A DNA stretch of 18,499 nt from Bacteroidota bacterium (lineage in GTDB: Bacteria; Bacteroidota; Bacteroidia; Flavobacteriales; Crocinitomicaceae): positions 1-18,499 of the forward strand of contig SYKJ01000022.1 of the NCBI GenBank assembly GCA_005798205.1. Reading direction: 5' to 3'. Numbering within the stretch: the first letter of the stretch is position 1; each line of letters begins with the position of its first letter. A program made the position numbers and the translations under genes. The notes under the pieces were generated by a model, which saw only the letters and a list, made by a program, of their open reading frames with translations, was not told the DNA's origin and did not search any database. Positions 1 to 7,434 of this stretch are shown piece by piece.

Positions 1-2571
1 CATCCCCGCAACAGTAATTGCTTTTCTTTGGGTAAAAAATAAACCTCCATTTGTTGAAAAGGCTTCAAATAATATTACATAAACTCCAATACTTGCTTTG
101 CTAGATTTATCTGTTAAGCCATCCCAAGATAGCGTTCCTTCTGTTCCAAGTAATTCATTAGAACAAATTGTTCTGATTAGACGACCTCTATCGTCATAAA
201 TAGTTAGTTTACCAAGCATTCCAGCCTCACTCATCTGGTAATTGAATTGAACTATATCCTGGTAACCGTCATTATCTGGAGATAGTATTTCACTCGATAA
301 AGAAAAATCGCCATTTGATACTGCAGGGAAATACTGAGAATTTTTTCTTCCAGGACTTGCAAAACCAATACTCTCGGAAGCAGAATGCCAATTATACGAA
401 CTGCTCGAGAGACCCTTGGGATCAATCCGTTCTAATGAAACGCCATTTGTATTATCGAGTAGATCAAAATGCCATGTGTCCAAATACGAAACTTGATCGA
501 TTATTTCAGAATTGTAAATTATGTATACAGTGCCTGAATCGTTATTATAACTAGGTAATTCAGAGTAAATAAATTTGCCTGGAACCGCAAAAAGATAATT
601 TTCCTTCACGAAACTCGAGTCCTTTCCAACTACGACATAATCGGCAGGCATTAGAAGATAATTACCTGAAATTGTTTTAAAATTTGATATGGTATCATTA
701 TCAAAATTTGCAAATTGCCAATCTTTTAAATTGAAAACTTTATCCGAATTATTATAGAGTTCAATCCAATCTTGACCTCCATTCAATGGGTTTTGTAAAA
801 TTTCATTAATAATCAGCTCACCTTTCTCCGGGGTAGCAGGTAAAATAAATACTCCATTCCAACCGATACTGTTCAACCAACAGTCAGCAATAGGATTTAT
901 AGAATAATTGTAAAGCTGAGAGGGAGTTATCGTTTCATTGAATTGAACGGTCATCATTGTTGGATGTTCTCCTTGAATGTCTCTATTTTGAATCGTTAAA
1001 CTTGGATCAAAAGAAAGAGTGCACAAAACTAATGAGAGAGAATCCATGCCTTCGCTAAAATGAAATTCCAATAAATTAGGCGCTGAAGCTAGTACCAAAT
1101 CAATAGTGGGTCCTTCTGTATCAACTGCTGCGTTGTAAACAGAATTTATTATTCCCGGTGTGCCACCTAAAGCTGCATTGGAAGCAATCCAATTATCTTG
1201 GTCTGAACAGGGATCATTAAGATTAATAAGCTCTAAAGAATAACCACCTTCTTTCTTTATCTCATCTTGATACCAATCATCTGTATAAGAAAGTTGATCC
1301 AAGACAAGCCCAAAATTATCTTTTAAAATTAAATCATCTGAGGCATTGTTTAAACTTGGAAAACTTGTTACTCCACATGTTAAAGAAGTAAATAAGGGGA
1401 TATTTGCACTTGCAGTTACAATTTTATATTCTCCGGGTAAGAGCCAAGATGCTAACATGTTTCCTTCACTGCTGGCATCGCATATTTTCCATCCTTCAAT
1501 GTTAAAAACCTTTGTGCTTTTATTGTAAATTTCTACATATTCAACTTCAGGCAATCCTATTATTGGACTTGGATCAGGGAAAAACTCTGTTATTATTACA
1601 TCTCCTTTTACAACTGTATCAGCTACCAAATATTGAAATTGAGCACTTTGATTATTCGTTGCAATATTACCCACTAAATCACTTATTGAACTTGCTAAAA
1701 GCGTATAGCTTGTTCCATTTTGAAGTGGTGAAAGGGGTGTAATATGAACTAAAGCTGGATTGTTTAAATCGAGTGTTGCACTCGAAGCACTCTGAAAAGG
1801 TAAAATATCATAATTATTTATATTCTCGCCACTTAAGCTTGTAATTGCCTCGTTGAAAAGAACGTCAATTTGCAGTGCTGAAATTGCAGTTGCACTGATT
1901 AAAATTGGTGGATTAGTATCCACTATTTCATCGCCAACGTAAATATTATCGTAGTAAAATTTATTCGCATTACTTAAAGTGTAAACACAGAGCATGCCAA
2001 AATATGAACCAATGCTATTTGAGTTATCAGTTCCAGAGGCAATTTGAGAAAAATTTGCTCCGCCAGTAAAATCTGCATAGATTGACCATAAACCAACAGA
2101 TGAACGGACTACTTTTACAGCGACATTAAAACTAGCTGCAATTTGGCCATCAGCACCTGCACAAATTTGTGTTGAAATACCGTTTACAATTTTAAACAAG
2201 CGAATTGCATCTACTGTTAGTGCTTCTCCGAATTGCAGATAATAACCATTTTGAACGAGTGTTAAGTCAGTATTATCAGCACTAAGAAAAACCCTGCCGT
2301 AATTGCTGGCTGATGGAGAGAAAGTTTGTTTTACCCAAAATCTCCATTCTTTATCATCTAAAGTGCTTAATCCATGTTGTGAAGATAGATAAGAAGTGTC
2401 ACCAAGCGTATTATTAACCTGTAATTGTGAGGAAGAATTTACAACAAAATCAGAGCTTGTTCCCTCCCATATTGGATTAAGGTTAAAATTCCCATCTGTG
2501 AAATCTTCATTTATTTGAGAATGGATAATTCCAAAAAAAAGCAAAAAAGGTATTAAAAAACACTGTTTCAA
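1..2571 (-). CDS. Secreted lamin-tail-domain protein with C-terminal T9SS-type domain (partial, 3' end beyond the window)
   Basis: Reading the minus strand from 2571 gives 857 codons with no stop before base 1. The chosen start is TTG (2571-2569): there is no ATG in frame near the beginning, and TTG begins a clear signal peptide (KQCFLIPFLLFFGIIHSQ, cleavage near residue 20). Order by residue: a beta-rich N-terminal region (about 21-215), an Ig-like segment beginning DTNPP (about 220-322), lamin-tail domain 1 (from GDVIITEFF, about 323-478), a second Ig-like segment beginning DTEGP (about 480-583), lamin-tail domain 2 (from GELIINE, about 584-745), and a FlgD/CHU_C-like C-terminal domain from SPDNDG (residue 764), the usual exit signal of type IX secretion. 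The C-terminal domain looks almost complete, so only a few residues are probably missing. Such proteins are exported or displayed at the Bacteroidota surface; their ligand is unknown. It is divergent from the next gene. Confidence 0.88.
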   Translation of the reverse strand, partial: MKQCFLIPFLLFFGIIHSQINEDFTDGNFNLNPIWEGTSSDFVVNSSSQLQVNNTLGDTSYLSSQHGLSTLDDKEWRFWVKQTFSPSASNYGRVFLSADNTDLTLVQNGYYLQFGEALTVDAIRLFKIVNGISTQICAGADGQIAASFNVAVKVVRSSVGLWSIYADFTGGANFSQIASGTDNSNSIGSYFGMLCVYTLSNANKFYYDNIYVGDEIVDTNPPILISATAISALQIDVLFNEAITSLSGENINNYDILPFQSASSATLDLNNPALVHITPLSPLQNGTSYTLLASSISDLVGNIATNNQSAQFQYLVADTVVKGDVIITEFFPDPSPIIGLPEVEYVEIYNKSTKVFNIEGWKICDASSEGNMLASWLLPGEYKIVTASANIPLFTSLTCGVTSFPSLNNASDDLILKDNFGLVLDQLSYTDDWYQDEIKKEGGYSLELINLNDPCSDQDNWIASNAALGGTPGIINSVYNAAVDTEGPTIDLVLASAPNLLEFHFSEGMDSLSLVLCTLSFDPSLTIQNRDIQGEHPTMMTVQFNETITPSQLYNYSINPIADCWLNSIGWNGVFILPATPEKGELIINEILQNPLNGGQDWIELYNNSDKVFNLKDWQFANFDNDTISNFKTISGNYLLMPADYVVVGKDSSFVKENYLFAVPGKFIYSELPSYNNDSGTVYIIYNSEIIDQVSYLDTWHFDLLDNTNGVSLERIDPKGLSSSSYNWHSASESIGFASPGRKNSQYFPAVSNGDFSLSSEILSPDNDGYQDIVQFNYQMSEAGMLGKLTIYDDRGRLIRTICSNELLGTEGTLSWDGLTDKSSKASIGVYVILFEAFSTNGGLFFTQRKAITVAGM

Positions 2572-2587
2572 TGTGGTAATTTTACTC

Positions 2588-2595
2588 CAAATATA
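2588..2595 (-). promoter_or_regulatory. Putative -7 box (TATATTTG) for the lamin-tail gene
   Basis: On the minus strand TATATTTG matches the Bacteroidota -7 consensus TAnnTTTG and lies 16 bases upstream of the TTG start at 2571. Transcription would begin about ten bases before the start codon. A GGAG lies directly after the box and could serve as a weak ribosome-binding sequence. I see no TTG at the usual -33 spacing, so support is from the -7 box alone. Confidence 0.45.
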
Positions 2596-2816
2596 AAGAA
2601 ATTTTATCCTTAAATAGTTAGTATTAAAAAGAATGAAGTTGCTGAGGTAGTGATAACTCAGAAATACTATTTTTAAATTAGAAGAATGGGGCAAAAAAAA
2701 ATTATACTCTCCTCTTTTTCATTACAACTTTTTAAGTAAGTTTTCTGAAAAAATCGAACTAAGTAGCCGAAATTATTTAAAAAACATTATGCCCTTATGT
2801 TCAAGAGTAAAAAACA

Positions 2817-2849
2817 TTGTCATATTAACGATTGCTGGCAATAGTTTTG
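2817..2849 (+). promoter_or_regulatory. Putative promoter (TTG-N22-TAGTTTTG) for the small secreted protein gene
   Basis: TTG at 2817-2819 and TAGTTTTG at 2842-2849 are separated by 22 bases, which fits the Bacteroidota promoter pattern TTG-N17 to 23-TAnnTTTG. The predicted leader would be about 117 bases long before the ATG at 2973, longer than usual in this window. The match is by eye only and the region is AT-rich, so chance is possible. Confidence 0.35.
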
Positions 2850-2972
2850 ATTATTTTCTTGCATTTTCTTTTAAAAACTTTTAACTGTATGAAATTTTGC
2901 TTTTGTAACCCTTTTTCATGTTTAGCCTTATTCATGTATATTGAAAGAGACTATAAATTATAAATTTTTATT

Positions 2973-3458
2973 ATGAAAAAGTTAGTATTAGTATTAGCCG
3001 TTGCATTTACCGGAGTATTAAATGCACAAAATGTAGACGAAACTAAATCAATTAATAAGATTGTAGAAACGTTTAAATCAATTGACGGAATGTTATTATC
3101 AACATCTAAGTTAGATCAATTGTATTCAGATTTGTCTGAGTTAACTTTTGTAAATGAAGTTTTATTTACAAAAGTTAGCTATTTTGATAATCAAAATTCT
3201 TTAGATGTATATGGGTATAACAATATATTTAAAACTACAAATTTTTTAAATGATCAAAAAGATAAATTAGTAACGGTTGATATCGATTTATCCAATGTTA
3301 CTAGTCCTAATAGATTAAAATCTAGTACGCAAATCGAAATTTCTATTTTTTATACAAATGATTTAGGAGCTTTGACACAAAATTACTTAAGCATATACAT
3401 TAGATATGGTGCAATTATTTGGATTAGTGAATATACAGATGCTCCTGCTAGCTCGTAA
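2973..3458 (+). CDS. Small secreted protein of unknown function
   Basis: This 161-residue protein starts with a typical signal peptide (MKKLVLVLAVAFTGVLNAQ, cleavage after about residue 18-19), followed by NVDETKSINKIVETFKSIDG. I do not recognise the mature part. It has no cysteine, no repeat and no C-terminal sorting domain; it alternates a helix-prone start (residues 20-60) with a beta-prone remainder (about 60-155). It is therefore probably a soluble periplasmic or outer-surface protein. Codon choice is strikingly A/T-ended (many TTA, AAT, GTA), more so than in its neighbours. It stands alone: the gene to the left is divergent, and a perfect palindrome closes it before the next promoter. 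A long leader is possible. Confidence 0.75.
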   Translation: MKKLVLVLAVAFTGVLNAQNVDETKSINKIVETFKSIDGMLLSTSKLDQLYSDLSELTFVNEVLFTKVSYFDNQNSLDVYGYNNIFKTTNFLNDQKDKLVTVDIDLSNVTSPNRLKSSTQIEISIFYTNDLGALTQNYLSIYIRYGAIIWISEYTDAPASS

Positions 3459-3483
3459 TATTTTTGCAGATTAAAAACATAAA

Positions 3484-3509
3484 AAATGGGATAACTAGTT
3501 ATCCCATTT
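3484..3509. terminator. Perfect 26-base palindrome, probable terminator of the small secreted protein gene
   Basis: The sequence is its own reverse complement over 26 bases, with arms AAATGGGATAA and TTATCCCATTT around CTAG. It begins 26 bases after the stop codon at 3458. The plus-strand T tail is short (ATTTG), while the minus-strand reading has a better T run (TTTTTTATGTTTTT), so it is a weak plus-strand terminator and could also act in the other direction. A protein-binding site is an alternative. Confidence 0.5.
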
Positions 3510-3539
3510 GCACTTATTAGAAATTAAATTCTATTTTTG
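3508..3539 (+). promoter_or_regulatory. Putative promoter (TTG-N21-TATTTTTG) for the MbnP/MbnH group
   Basis: TTG at 3508-3510 and TATTTTTG at 3532-3539 are 21 bases apart and match the Bacteroidota -33/-7 pattern. Predicted transcription starts near 3546, about 43 bases before the ATG at 3589. The -33 element overlaps the right end of the 26-base palindrome, which could couple termination and initiation or place a regulator site at the promoter. Confidence 0.5.
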
Positions 3540-3588
3540 GGCTTACTCTTACCATTACTGCAAATCCGAGTATCCATTAGTTTAAAAA

Positions 3589-4245
3589 ATGACAGTTTCT
3601 AAATTTTCTTTTTTAGTCTTTGTTTTCTGCACTTTAAGCTCCTTTTCTCAACTTAGTATTGTCCCGACTTGGAATAAAAATCCTTTGAAACTCAAAGATG
3701 TTTATTTTACTGAGAATAAAGATTCAATAAGCTTTTCCACACTAAAAATGTATTTATCGGATTTTAGATTTCAAGAAAGAGAAAGCGGCCAAATTAAAAC
3801 GATAGACACCTTAATTTTTTACGATTTATCCGATAGTTCCACGCATACATTTCTGAAAGATATTACAATAGAAAACTATGAGACGCTCACCTTTACGCTT
3901 GGTTTGGATAGCGTAAAAAACGTTTCTGGTGAATTAGAAAATGCTTATGACCCTCTTCTGGGAATGTATTGGGCTTGGAATACCGGCTACATCAACCTCA
4001 AATTAATGGGAAAAAGTAATGCCTCACTTTCAAAAACACAAAATTTTGAATTTCATCTCGGCGGTTATCGCTCTCCTTTCCCAACTGCGCAAAATGTGAA
4101 AATAGCTTTAAATGATCAGCAGATACATTTTGATGTAAGTCAACTTTTTTCTGAATATATTTCCCTAAAAAAATTACAGTACATCATGTTGCCAGGTCGG
4201 GAAGCCTTTTTAATTTCGCAGGGTCTGCCTTTTTGCTTTCATTAA
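3589..4245 (+). CDS. MbnP-family protein (predicted periplasmic copper-binding partner of MbnH)
   Basis: The 218-residue protein has a signal peptide (MTVSKFSFLVFVFCTLSSFSQ) and then the MbnP-type core: a YLSDFRF segment (residues about 55-61), FTLGLDSVKNVSG, DPLLGMYWAWNTGYINLK (G125-M126-Y127-W128-A129-W130-N131-T132-G133-Y134) and FEFHLGGY (H156). In methanotrophs MbnP binds copper and carries a tryptophan turned into kynurenine by the dihaem enzyme MbnH. Here candidate tryptophans are W28, W128 and W130, and histidines H86, H156, H180 and H218 could be metal ligands; which are used is not known. The next gene encodes the MbnH-like enzyme, three bases after this stop, so the pair is surely co-expressed. 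Methanobactin genes are not seen. The protein also ends PFCFH, with a histidine as last residue. Family call is confident; copper binding in this copy is inference. Confidence 0.85.
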   Translation: MTVSKFSFLVFVFCTLSSFSQLSIVPTWNKNPLKLKDVYFTENKDSISFSTLKMYLSDFRFQERESGQIKTIDTLIFYDLSDSSTHTFLKDITIENYETLTFTLGLDSVKNVSGELENAYDPLLGMYWAWNTGYINLKLMGKSNASLSKTQNFEFHLGGYRSPFPTAQNVKIALNDQQIHFDVSQLFSEYISLKKLQYIMLPGREAFLISQGLPFCFH

Positions 4246-4248
4246 TTT

Positions 4249-5280
4249 ATGAATCGGTTTTTTATTTTCTTATTCACCTGCTTTTGTATATGCGTGCTTT
4301 CTTTCACATATATGGAATTTACTCCATCTCCCTTTTATCATCCTGTAAGTTGGCCAAAAACAAGCTATTATTTTAAAGGTAATCCAGTAGATGGCGAAAA
4401 ATTTGAGCTAGGAAGAGCTTTATTCTATGATCCTATTCTTTCGCGCGATTCAACAATTTCATGCGCTTCTTGTCACTTGCAATATACTGCCTTTGCACAC
4501 GTAGATCATGCAACTAGCCATGGGATTGAAGGACGCATCGGCAGGAGAAACGCGCCAAGCCTTGCAAATTTAGCATGGCGAAAATCATTTCATTGGGACG
4601 GAGGCGTTACAAATTTAAATGGACAAGCTATCAATCCGATTACGCATGTCGATGAAATGGATATGTATTTAGATTCCTTAATGTACCGCCTTGATCGCTC
4701 GCCAATTTATTCTGCTGCTTTTAAGCGTACTTTTGATACGGAAGATATTCGACCTTTTCATTTGGTTAAAGCACTCGCGCAATATACCGTTTCGCTTGTT
4801 TCCGCTAATTCTAAATACGATAAAGTTGTTCGCGCCGAGGATGGCGTTGAATTTACAGAACAGGAAAAAAAAGGTCAACTATTATTTAATAATTTCTGTA
4901 GTTCTTGTCACAAAGCACCATTTTTTGCTAATGAAGAGTTTAAGTCGAATGGTCTTTCCCTTGATCCAAATTTACGTGATTTTGGGCGTATGGAAATAAC
5001 AGGAAATAAGCGCGACTCACTACTTTTTATGGTGCCTACTCTTCGAAATATTGAATACAGTTTCCCCTATATGCACGACGGAAGGATAGCGAAACTGAAA
5101 GATGTTATTAAGCACTATACCCTACTCGATTATTCAAATCCTTTGATTAGCAAAGAATTGAGAGAAAATCCAGTAAAGCTTTCAGAAAACGTACAGAAAG
5201 ATTTGTTGGCTTTTTTAAAAACATTTACGGATAAAACTTTTTTATTTGATGAACGATTTAAGTATTCAACGATTAAGTAA
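4249..5280 (+). CDS. MbnH/MauG-like dihaem c-type cytochrome peroxidase-family enzyme
   Basis: The 343-residue protein starts with a hydrophobic segment (about residues 3-20) that is a signal peptide or membrane anchor, so it acts in the periplasm. It carries two c-haem sites, CASCH (C72, C75, H76) and CSSCH (C217, C220, H221), with the family features GRRNAPSLANLAW, FHWDGG, VPTLRNIE and PYMHDGR (273-279). A tyrosine (Y290, in VIKHY) lies where I expect the axial haem ligand; MauG and MbnH use tyrosine there while bacterial cytochrome c peroxidases use methionine. Together with the MbnP gene three bases upstream, this favours an MbnH role, oxidising tryptophan in MbnP using peroxide equivalents, over a simple peroxidase. 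Length fits the single-subunit dihaem family. The ligand assignment was made by eye without alignment. Confidence 0.88.
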   Translation: MNRFFIFLFTCFCICVLSFTYMEFTPSPFYHPVSWPKTSYYFKGNPVDGEKFELGRALFYDPILSRDSTISCASCHLQYTAFAHVDHATSHGIEGRIGRRNAPSLANLAWRKSFHWDGGVTNLNGQAINPITHVDEMDMYLDSLMYRLDRSPIYSAAFKRTFDTEDIRPFHLVKALAQYTVSLVSANSKYDKVVRAEDGVEFTEQEKKGQLLFNNFCSSCHKAPFFANEEFKSNGLSLDPNLRDFGRMEITGNKRDSLLFMVPTLRNIEYSFPYMHDGRIAKLKDVIKHYTLLDYSNPLISKELRENPVKLSENVQKDLLAFLKTFTDKTFLFDERFKYSTIK

Positions 5281-5338
5281 TTTTGAGCAGAAGATTATAT
5301 TAATTTAAACCACTTAATAATAAATAAAAATTACAGAC

Positions 5339-6679
5339 ATGAAAAATTTAATCCTTTCAATATTTACATTGGTCTCCATGTCCATAATAAGTCAAACTAA
5401 TCCGGCAATAACCTCTTGGCTCCAGAATACAAGTGCTACAGGAAGCTATTACATGGCAGGAAATCCGGTTACAATTTCAAATAATATTCTTGTAAATTGC
5501 CAAGCAGTTCAATATTCAAATTCATGGGTTTATGTCTCTACGAAAGGAATACCCTCGTATCCTACAGGGCCATTTTTAGATGGTAATCCCTCATCGGCGA
5601 CCAGTCAAAATGCCATTTTTAAGCTGTCCTTAAATCCGGTTCAAAATACAGGTAATCCAACAAATACAACAGCAGGGAACATCGGAATTTTCATCAACGG
5701 CGTTGCTCTTTTTGATTACCGAGACGGGATTTCGTGGAAAAACTCAACCAATTCACTTGCTGGAGGTCCACTCGGAGGAATGGGAGATGGAGTTTGGAAC
5801 CGAGACGCTATTTTAGCGGAAAGAGCAGGTTTCGATTGTTCAAAAGGTCATCCTGCAATGGGAAATTACCACCACCATCAAAATCCGAGTGCCTTTGATT
5901 TAGATTTAACAGTTATATCCAATATTTGTGATATTTATGCTGCTGATGGTTTATATGCAATTAATGCCAGCCAACATTCGCCACTTATTGGATATGCCTA
6001 TGATGGATTTCCAATCTATGGAGCGTATGGATACGCAAATACCGATGGAACTGGAGGAATTACACGAATAAAATCGAGTTATCAATTGAGAAATATCACA
6101 ACAAGGACGACTTATTCCAATGGGCAAACTGTAACCGCTGGACCACCTATTTCTGCTACCTATCCATTGGGTTATTTTAGGGAAGATTATGAATTTATTG
6201 CCAATGCAGGACAAGATTATGTAGACGTTCACAATGGTAGAATTTGCGTAACTCCTGAATATCCGAATGGAATCTATTGCTATTTTGCAACTGTTGATGC
6301 CAACTGGAATTCTGCCTATCCGTATGTTGTTGGCCCAACTTTTTATGGAACAAAAACAGGAGCTAAAGTTACCAATATTACAGAATCGGTAAGCACTTAT
6401 ACTTCAACAGCCGAACTTTCTGAAAATAAAAATATAGAAGTTAAAATTTTTCCTAATCCATCAAATGATGTGTTAATGGTTCAACTTAGTGATTTAACGA
6501 AAGAGAATATTACTATAAAATTAGTTGACCTTAGTGGCAAGATAATTGCCACAAAAATAATTTACCAAGGAAGTACGATCGCATATTTTGATATTAGCAC
6601 ATTGTATAGCGGAAACTACTTGTTAAAAGTTGGTGAGGGAGAAAAACAACAAACAATGAGTGTAACTATATTGGATTAA
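5339..6679 (+). CDS. YHYH-domain protein with T9SS sorting domain
   Basis: The 446-residue protein has a signal peptide (MKNLILSIFTLVSMSIISQ) and a YHYH-type domain: GVALFDYRDG, then GNYHHHQNP (Y177-H178-H179-H180), AYDGFPIYG (220-228), and DVHNGRICVTPEYP followed by CYFATVD (about 294-316). The name-giving YHYH motif reads YHHH here, so the third position is His rather than Tyr. From about residue 365 comes a T9SS type A sorting domain (IFPNPSND, then LSGKII and FDISTLYSGNYLLKV), so it is exported and probably anchored or released at the surface. The domain's biochemical role is not established; its histidines and aromatic residues suggest metal binding, which is inference. It follows the MbnH-like gene by 58 bases with no terminator, so it is probably in the same transcript. 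Confidence 0.85.
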   Translation: MKNLILSIFTLVSMSIISQTNPAITSWLQNTSATGSYYMAGNPVTISNNILVNCQAVQYSNSWVYVSTKGIPSYPTGPFLDGNPSSATSQNAIFKLSLNPVQNTGNPTNTTAGNIGIFINGVALFDYRDGISWKNSTNSLAGGPLGGMGDGVWNRDAILAERAGFDCSKGHPAMGNYHHHQNPSAFDLDLTVISNICDIYAADGLYAINASQHSPLIGYAYDGFPIYGAYGYANTDGTGGITRIKSSYQLRNITTRTTYSNGQTVTAGPPISATYPLGYFREDYEFIANAGQDYVDVHNGRICVTPEYPNGIYCYFATVDANWNSAYPYVVGPTFYGTKTGAKVTNITESVSTYTSTAELSENKNIEVKIFPNPSNDVLMVQLSDLTKENITIKLVDLSGKIIATKIIYQGSTIAYFDISTLYSGNYLLKVGEGEKQQTMSVTILD

Positions 6680-6716
6680 GATTTTTTAATAAATTTATTA
6701 ATTGAAACTAACGACC

Positions 6717-7382
6717 ATGAAAAAAGTTCTACTATTTACTATCTTGACGCTCAATTTAATTTTTACCTACTCGCAATCTGGTATAATTTACAATTTTACT
6801 TTTAGAATTGATAACGAGCTTGTCACTCAAATGAAAGTTCAGAATAAAGACTACAAGATCTTAAACATTGCTACGATTGAAGATTTACCGAAAGAATTAT
6901 CAGATACTCTTGCCTTAGTCAGTGAGCAGCTAATCGGCACATATTTAAATGCTGAAATTACAAGTCTTATGCCGGAAGAAAAATTAATAATGGGAGCCCT
7001 ACCTGAGCATTTGATGTATCTGCCAGCCAACTTTTTTAAGAAAGCACTAAAACTTGCCCCTGACAAAAATCACTACATCGATATAAGTTGCCATATTGCC
7101 GCAAATGGTGGTGTGGTAGTTACACTTTTGCCTAAAAAATATTCAAAAGTAAAACCTAAATTAACACTTAGTATTAAGGTTTACGACATGGATAAAAACC
7201 TTATTGAAACCAAAGAATCTGTTCTCAAAGATTTCGAAAATTTACGTTCAGTTACCTTTGAAGACACTTATGGAATTAAGGGGCTTAGTCAAAATACGGA
7301 TGTCGTAACCGTTTCTGAGACTATTGACGCTAATGACATTCTTAGAATGTATGTTCTTGGCTTAATTGAAGCCCTTAAGTAA
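6717..7382 (+). CDS. Secreted protein of unknown function
   Basis: The chosen start is the ATG at 6717, giving MKKVLLFTILTLNLIFTYSQ, a clean signal peptide, and a protein of 221 residues; an in-frame TTG at 6702 only adds a meaningless five-residue leader. I do not recognise the mature part. It contains a predicted mixed alpha/beta sequence with NFTFRIDNELVTQ near the start, a helical stretch around residues 80-110 (PEEKLIMGALPEHLMYLP), and a glycine-containing strand region (IAANGGVVVTLLPKKY). There is one mature cysteine (in DISCHIA) and no sorting domain, so it is probably periplasmic. It follows the YHYH gene by 37 bases, and lies 52 bases before the radical SAM gene, which seems to have its own promoter. 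A link to the copper pair is possible only by position. Confidence 0.7.
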   Translation: MKKVLLFTILTLNLIFTYSQSGIIYNFTFRIDNELVTQMKVQNKDYKILNIATIEDLPKELSDTLALVSEQLIGTYLNAEITSLMPEEKLIMGALPEHLMYLPANFFKKALKLAPDKNHYIDISCHIAANGGVVVTLLPKKYSKVKPKLTLSIKVYDMDKNLIETKESVLKDFENLRSVTFEDTYGIKGLSQNTDVVTVSETIDANDILRMYVLGLIEALK

Positions 7383-7422
7383 GAAAAAACAAACATCATT
7401 TATATTTCCAATTCCCTTTGCG

Positions 7423-7430
7423 TATTTTTG
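7423..7430 (+). promoter_or_regulatory. Putative -7 box (TATTTTTG) close to the YgiQ-type start codon
   Basis: TATTTTTG matches TAnnTTTG exactly and ends four bases before the ATG at 7435. A promoter here would start transcription at or within a base or two of the start codon, making a leaderless or nearly leaderless message. I see no TTG at the expected -33 spacing. Confidence 0.35.
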
Positions 7431-7434
7431 TACT

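Larger units (their letters stand above)
2572..2972. other. Intergenic region between divergent genes
   Basis: This 401-base stretch is strongly AT-rich and holds no convincing gene on either strand. The minus-strand frame of the lamin-tail gene stays open back to about 2724 but contains no ATG there and codes for no signal-like sequence. It contains one candidate promoter for each flanking gene (minus-strand box at 2588-2595; plus-strand pair at 2817-2849). I see no structured RNA that I can name; the space after 2850 would be the leader of the next gene. Confidence 0.6.

Noticed and set aside
315..1742. Several short plus-strand reading frames (for example 315-554, 1346-1528, 1512-1742)
   Set aside because: They lie entirely within the minus-strand lamin-tail gene, whose domains are recognisable, and they show no family features.
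3519..3534. Imperfect inverted repeat TAGAAATTAAATTCTA
   Set aside because: Low complexity and only five firm pairs; it is more simply the spacer of the putative promoter at 3508-3539.
6702..6716. TTG 6702 as start of the unknown secreted protein
   Set aside because: ATG 6717 directly begins a clean signal peptide; the five extra residues add nothing.
7366..7434. TTG 7366 as start of the YgiQ-type gene
   Set aside because: It overlaps the previous gene and adds 23 residues unlike the family start; ATG 7435 fits the family and has a promoter box.
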